NCBI GenBank assembly: GCA_029747585.1
Contig: JAPEVF010001246.1
Coordinates: forward strand, 1 to 11,949
Direction: 5' to 3'
Source: Pleurotus djamor
Lineage: Eukaryota > Basidiomycota > Agaricomycetes > Agaricales > Pleurotaceae
DNA: 11,949 bases
The notes below the pieces were generated by a model. The model did not search any database and was not told the origin of the DNA. It saw only the letters and a program-made list of their open reading frames with translations. The position numbers and the translations under genes were made by a program. This document shows positions 8,001 to 11,949 of the stretch, piece by piece (the first letter of the stretch is position 1; every line of letters starts with the position of its first letter).

Positions 8001-9033
8001 GTGATACCATCCAAGAGAGCATTCTCATTGGTGAGAAAGCTACCTCATCTTTGGCGACGAACGTACCTAACAGCGCGACAGAACGAGAGGAACACCTCTC
8101 AGCCTGCGAGACAATGCAAATGCAACATTGATTGTGTGTTACTGACCGTGCAGAAGGAAGGCCCAAACCAAGGGCGCAAGTTTTGGAAATGCTCCGAGAA
8201 TGTCTGCACTTTCTTCGAATTCGACGATGAACCTCCCAGAGGCACACAATCGTTTGGTAATGGTGGCCGTTCTACTAGCCAAAATGCTACCCGTGGAGGG
8301 GGCGGAGGTGGTGGAGGATCGGCCAACACTGAGGATGAATGTTACAAAGTCTGTTTAAACTTTACGTTCCTCCCTCTCTTTTGACATTTGGTTATAGTGC
8401 CATATGCGAGGCCATTGGGCTAGTGGTGAGTAGCCCACTGTTGATCCAATGTTTCTATTGATCTTCGTATCAGCTTGTCCCAACGATGCGTCTGCAAAAC
8501 GTACCCGCTCTACGAGTCAAAATGGCAGCCGAGGAGGCGGTGGAGGTGGGGGCGGAACGGCTAATACTGAAGATGAATGTTACAAGGTTTGTTTCTACCT
8601 CGAGTCTCCCCTCCTTTTCTGACACTCGAACGTAGTGTCATATGAGGGGGCATTGGGCCAGTGGTGAGTAACTACGCGCTCGTTTGGCCTCTATGTTCAT
8701 CCCCCTTCTAGCTTGTCCCAACGATGCATCCATGAATCGAACCCGTAGTTTCGGTTCTACGACCGGGAACACTATACAGTGCTTTAAATGCAAGAAGGAA
8801 GGGCATTTTAGTAATGGTAAGCAGTCCTATTCGTTCTTCATTTGGGCCATTAAGTCGTAAGTATATGTTTGCCAGCCTGTCCTAATGAATCATCTACATC
8901 ATCCGGGAGGGGTCGCGGTAAGTCGACGTCCACTCGTGGTACGCGAGGTACTCGAGCACGGGGTGGAGCCAGAGGGAAGCGAGGGCGAGGGTCAACTAAA
9001 TCGTCGACGTTCGGCGCTGCAGATGGTTATTGA
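5074..9033 (+). CDS. TOP3: DNA topoisomerase III (TOP3/TOP3A type) with two GRF and three CCHC zinc modules
   Basis: This type IA enzyme passes single DNA strands and works with RecQ helicase and Rmi1 to dissolve recombination intermediates. Proposed exons: 5074-5154, 5212-5576, 5627-5799, 5850-6090, 6146-6227, 6277-6413, 6464-6684, 6736-6927, 6984-7162, 7222-7347, 7403-7706, 7765-8030, 8103-8348, 8398-8425, 8474-8586, 8636-8663, 8712-8816 and 8876-9033, giving 1014 residues (1038 if 8031-8102 is retained). TOPRIM has VAEKPS (E8) and DCDREGE (D113, D115, E117). SYGTCQFPTLGF forms across a splice. The catalytic tyrosine is Y327 in FLSYPRTETD. Residues 600-700 are an RGG-rich linker. GRF finger 1 has C729, C731, C754 and C759; finger 2 follows from C794. 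Zinc knuckles are at 869-882, 916-929 and 951-964, then an Arg/Gly/Ser tail ending FGAADGY. Intron 7 has an unusual GTCCGT donor. Intron 5 is set at 6228-6276 by family alignment; a 6232-6271 version also fits. Confidence 0.95.
7511..7531 (+). repeat. (GGT)7 microsatellite in the TOP3 RGG linker
   Basis: Seven perfect GGT units encode a glycine run inside the Arg/Gly-rich linker of TOP3 and are flanked by imperfect GGA/CGT repeats. Trinucleotide length keeps the frame, so the tract can vary without breaking the gene. Confidence 0.85.
8271..8746 (+). repeat. Two tandem 238-bp units, each a zinc-knuckle exon set with its introns
   Basis: Copy 1 is about 8271-8508 and copy 2 about 8509-8746. 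Every landmark is offset by exactly 238 bp: TCTACxAG linker (8271/8509), TGT of the knuckle (8340/8578), first acceptor (8398/8636) and CTTGTCCCAACGATGC (8474/8712). Both copies contain a 49-bp and a 48-bp intron at the same codon positions. The 28-nt middle exons differ at five bases, all silent, so both encode CHMRGHWAS. Intron sequences have diverged while keeping their lengths. The third knuckle downstream keeps only the second intron position. Confidence 0.92.
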
Positions 9034-9744
9034 TTCATTTCCTTTATATGGGACACGGCCGTCATCCATTGTATGTATTTTTGATATTTTAATGCTCACT
9101 TCTGAGACGAGGAACACTACTGGGACAACCAATCAAACAACCAGCTGAATTACTGAGGTCGCTTGCAGAGCCCAAACGATCTACATCCTGCTTATCCCGA
9201 AGCGAAGGCTGCTTAGACTCACTCACAAAGCACGAACGACGTCCTCTCCCCGCAGAGGCTGGATTCGAGTCGAGCTTGGTGCATGAAATATGAAACTTTA
9301 CTAGAAAAACCATGGTCGAGACATGAGCATCAAATGAGCAATCGTAGGCCCCACCCACGCTCATTCTCATCTCAACGTCACCCAATCAATGTTACCCAAC
9401 CCAATACCACCGGAAATCAGTTCAGAAATCCCTCAGCGCCTTGCAGAGGATACTCGTGTGCTGAAAAGATGTTCACTCGCCTAGTGGTCTGCAAATTGTT
9501 GGATCTTTACCTCACGTCCACTCTTTGAATATTCTAAAACGAAAAATAGGATTGCAATTGTGACGAAGGCTCGATATTCAGCCAATATTTTACATTGTGA
9601 CTAGACTACAATTACACATGTTGAATGGCGAATACATGAGAGAGGAAAAAGCTTTGTGGAGAAAAAGGCATGAAGAGACGCTGACGAGACCTTGGGGAGA
9701 ATGCAATAAACATAGAAGAAATTGTCCTCGAAAAAACCCAACAT
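9034..9744. other. Convergent intergenic gap, no gene seen
   Basis: These 711 bp separate the TOP3 stop from the malate synthase stop and must contain both 3' UTRs. The region is AT-richer than its surroundings, with short open frames on both strands that match nothing and cannot be joined by sensible splicing. I looked for a tRNA, a C/D-type snoRNA, terminal inverted repeats and transposon remnants and saw none. An AATAAA at about 9706-9711 lies on the plus strand and is far from the TOP3 stop. The gap is the longest in the window. Confidence 0.5.
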
Positions 9745-11644
9745 CTACAACGAAGCCTTTTGCAACTTGGGAGCAACACCATCGGCGATAGCGAGGTATG
9801 GCATCAAATCGCTGGTCAAGAACTCGCTTGGCCATGTCGCACGGACCTGGCCCTTGAGGTATTCAGCAGCGGTGAGAACATCCTGATCCTTCACGCTTCC
9901 GACAATCTTCTTCGTACCCGGGGCAATCTCCTTGATGAGAGCGTCGATGTACTCAGCGGTGATCAGGGTTCCAGTGTCGGTGCGAGAGCCGTACTTGACC
10001 CACTGCCAGAGTTGCACACGAGTAATCTCAGCCGTAGCAGCATCCTCCATGAGGTAGTTGTAAGGAATACAACCATTCCCACCGAGCCAAGCCGAGGTAT
10101 AAGCGAGAGCAGTAGCAACGTTCTCGCGAACACCAGCTTCGGTGATCTTGCCCGGGACTTGGGTGTTCAAGAGATCAGCAGCGGCAACACGGACTTCCTC
10201 GCGACGGATGTGATACTATAAATATGTCAGTAAAGGAAGTCCGTTACGGTTTTAAATTAGACGTGGGACTGACTTGATTGGGACCTTGCATGTGCTCGTC
10301 AAAGACCTTGCGAGCAATTTGGTTGATAAGAGGGTGGGCAATCCAGGTGCCATCGTGTCCCGCGGTCACTTCGCGCAACTTGTCAGCACGGACCTTGTCC
10401 ATGGCAACTTCGTTGGCCTTGGGGTCGTCTTTGATAGGGATTTGGGCCGACATTCCGCCCATAGCAGCAACCTTGCGCCTGAGAAAGTATGCCGGCATCA
10501 GAGACCAGACCAAGTTGAAATAAAGTAAATGACCCACTTGTGGCAAGTCTGGATGAGCAGGCGAACATAGGCATCCATGAAGCCGACGGTCATGGTGACA
10601 TCTTTTCTGTCGGGGAGGATAGCGCCTCGATCGGCTCGGCGCTTCTTAATGAAGCTGAAGATGTAATCCCATCTAAAAATAGAGCTCAGCCACGATCGAG
10701 GATATGACGTCATGAGGCACATACCGTCCACAGTTGAGCCCGGACGAGTGGTTTCTCAGTTCGAAGAGAATCTCCTCCATCTGGAAGGCAGCAGGAAGAG
10801 TTTCAATAAGGACTGTGCCACGAATGGTGTTGTGTGGCATTCCGATGTAGGACTGGGAGAAGACGAAGACATCGTTCCAGAGACGGGCTTCGAGGTAGTG
10901 CTCCATCTTCGGGAGGTAGAAGTAGGGGCCGTAACCGCGAGCGACGAGTTCCTTTGCGTTGTGGAAGAAGTAGAGACCAAAGTCGAAAAGGGAACCGGAC
11001 ATGGGAGTTCCGTCGACGAACACGCGAGATTCATCAAGATGCCATCCACGAGGGCTATTTTATCGATCCGTTTAGCGTACGGATGGGAGCGTGAGGGGCT
11101 GAATACGCACCGGACAATCAAGACAGCAGGCTTTTCTGAAAGCTTGTATTGCTTTCCACCGATTTCAAAGTCGATCTGGCGTCTGATGGCGTCGCGAAGG
11201 TTGATTTGACCGTTGACCATATTTGAGAATGTAGGCGCGCTCGAGTCTGAGAACGATAGCTTAACGGTGATAGGAGGGATAAAAATGGCTCGTTTACTCA
11301 CCTTCGAAATCAGCCATGAATGTCTTGGCCCCACTGTTCAAGGCATTGATAACCATTTTTCTGTCGGTGGGGCCGGTGATCTCGACTCTACGATCCTCCA
11401 AGCCAGGTGCAGGAGGGGCGCACAACCACGCAGGATCCGCGCGAATGTTGGCGGTCTCTGGGGGGAAGTCGAATGGTGCGCCAGAGTCCCATTTACGCTG
11501 GGCCTCCTCGCGTGCAGCCAGAAGCGATTGCCTGGTCGATTCGAAATTTCGGTGAAGGGCCGTCAAGAACTTGACTGCCTCCTCCGTGAAGAGGACGTCC
11601 TTGACCTGGGAGGAGATCTTTCCGTGGATTGCAAAGGCGGACAT
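9745..11644 (-). CDS. MLS1: Malate synthase (glyoxylate cycle)
   Basis: The enzyme condenses acetyl-CoA with glyoxylate to malate, allowing growth on acetate, ethanol or fatty acids. Proposed minus-strand exons are 11644-11302, 11246-11111, 11054-10725, 10672-10538, 10478-10274 and 10215-9745, 1620 nt in all, giving 539 residues, the usual length for fungi. Introns are 52-59 bp. Landmarks are [56 protein letters not shown] (joined across intron 1), [15 protein letters not shown] and the family signature [16 protein letters not shown] (residues about 260-275, joined across intron 3). [12 protein letters not shown] and the C-terminal [12 protein letters not shown] also fit. The start at 11644 (CAACATG) follows a CT-rich leader; the frame stays open to 11836, but the added residues look like leader sequence. 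The protein ends KLQKASL, which is not a canonical SKL-type peroxisomal signal, so its location is unclear. It is convergent with TOP3. Confidence 0.96.
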
Positions 11645-11949
11645 GTTGAAGATGCTGGAGATGATGGTGGTTGTGGTGAAAGGAGGAGTAGGGATAGTGA
11701 GTCTCCACGAACTGGAGTGAGTTTTGTAGGCCAAGTTGAGCAAGGCCGGCACTCCGTTGGTGTCCGTACCCGAGTGCCGCTCCGACCAATCCAGTTCCGG
11801 GGTCTTATCACATGGCCCAGATTGGAAGTTTCTCACGTTTGTCGTTTACGTCCCGCCGAAATCAATCTAATCTTGGTCGCGGGACTCGGGACTCGCTTGG
11901 AATCCCTGGACGAACGCTGTCCCGCACTGCGTCGCCTGCAGACTGCCAC
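11645..11949. promoter_or_regulatory. Malate synthase leader and promoter region
   Basis: On the minus strand, the stretch just before the ATG is rich in C and T with ACCACAACCACCATC-like sequence, typical of fungal 5' leaders. A CCAAT pentamer on the coding strand lies near 11825-11821, and one on the other strand near 11783-11787. No TATA box or clear acetate-regulon site was recognised. A short direct repeat of GGGACTC occurs near 11880-11893. No further gene was detected to the window end. Confidence 0.4.

Noticed and set aside
8031..8073. A 43-nt intron using the nearer CCTAACAG acceptor in TOP3
   Set aside because: It is not a multiple of three and would throw the second GRF finger out of frame; the 8102 acceptor keeps frame.
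8271..8746. CRISPR-like repeat array
   Set aside because: The repeats are coding exons and introns of a eukaryotic gene with a 238-bp period, not short repeats with unique spacers.
9034..9744. Possible tRNA, snoRNA or transposon remnant in the convergent gap
   Set aside because: A GGATTCGAGTC stretch near 9251 resembles a T-loop, but no matching acceptor stem, D or anticodon arm could be drawn; no inverted repeats or transposase-like frames were seen.
11645..11836. In-frame 64-residue N-terminal extension of malate synthase
   Set aside because: Family members begin close to the MSAF start, and the extension reads as CT-rich leader sequence with no motif or conservation-like pattern.

Overview
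The window reads as nuclear DNA of a filamentous basidiomycete, most likely an agaricomycete. The evidence is dense housekeeping genes, each cut by many GT-AG introns of about 46-72 bp, short intergenic gaps, CT-rich leaders and fungal-type protein families. No prokaryotic operon logic, phage, transposon, CRISPR array or RNA gene was seen. The taxon is an inference from gene style; no marker gene is present. I rebuilt the exons by hand. All complete gene models close in frame with matching splice phases, except ATG3, which carries a one-base slip beside two unknown bases.

Layout: (1) 1-620, minus: N-terminal part of sphingosine-1-phosphate lyase, running off the left edge. (2) 621-923: divergent promoter with two CACGTG boxes. 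(3) 924-1535, plus: prefoldin subunit 4, five exons. (4) 1536-1673: convergent 3' ends. (5) 1674-3040, minus: autophagy E2-like enzyme ATG3, five exons. (6) 3041-3524: ATG3 promoter plus 3' region of the next gene. (7) 3525-4838, minus: LYAR-type zinc-finger nucleolar protein, five exons including an 8-nt microexon. (8) 4839-5073: divergent promoter, including a possible non-AUG mitochondrial presequence for the next gene. (9) 5074-9033, plus: topoisomerase III with two GRF and three CCHC zinc modules, 17 or 18 exons. (10) 9034-9744: convergent gap with nothing recognisable. (11) 9745-11644, minus: malate synthase, six exons. (12) 11645-11949: its leader and promoter.

The genes do not form a pathway. 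They serve sphingolipid breakdown, cytoskeletal protein folding, autophagy, ribosome biogenesis, DNA recombination/decatenation and the glyoxylate cycle. Two pairs are divergent (S1P lyase with prefoldin 4; LYAR with TOP3) and may share promoters. I found no evidence for a new multi-gene system. The most notable signals are gene-structural: the microexon that completes the first LYAR zinc finger, an exact 238-bp tandem duplication of zinc-knuckle exons with their introns in TOP3, a stop-free in-frame intron in TOP3, and an ATG-less in-frame presequence upstream of TOP3.
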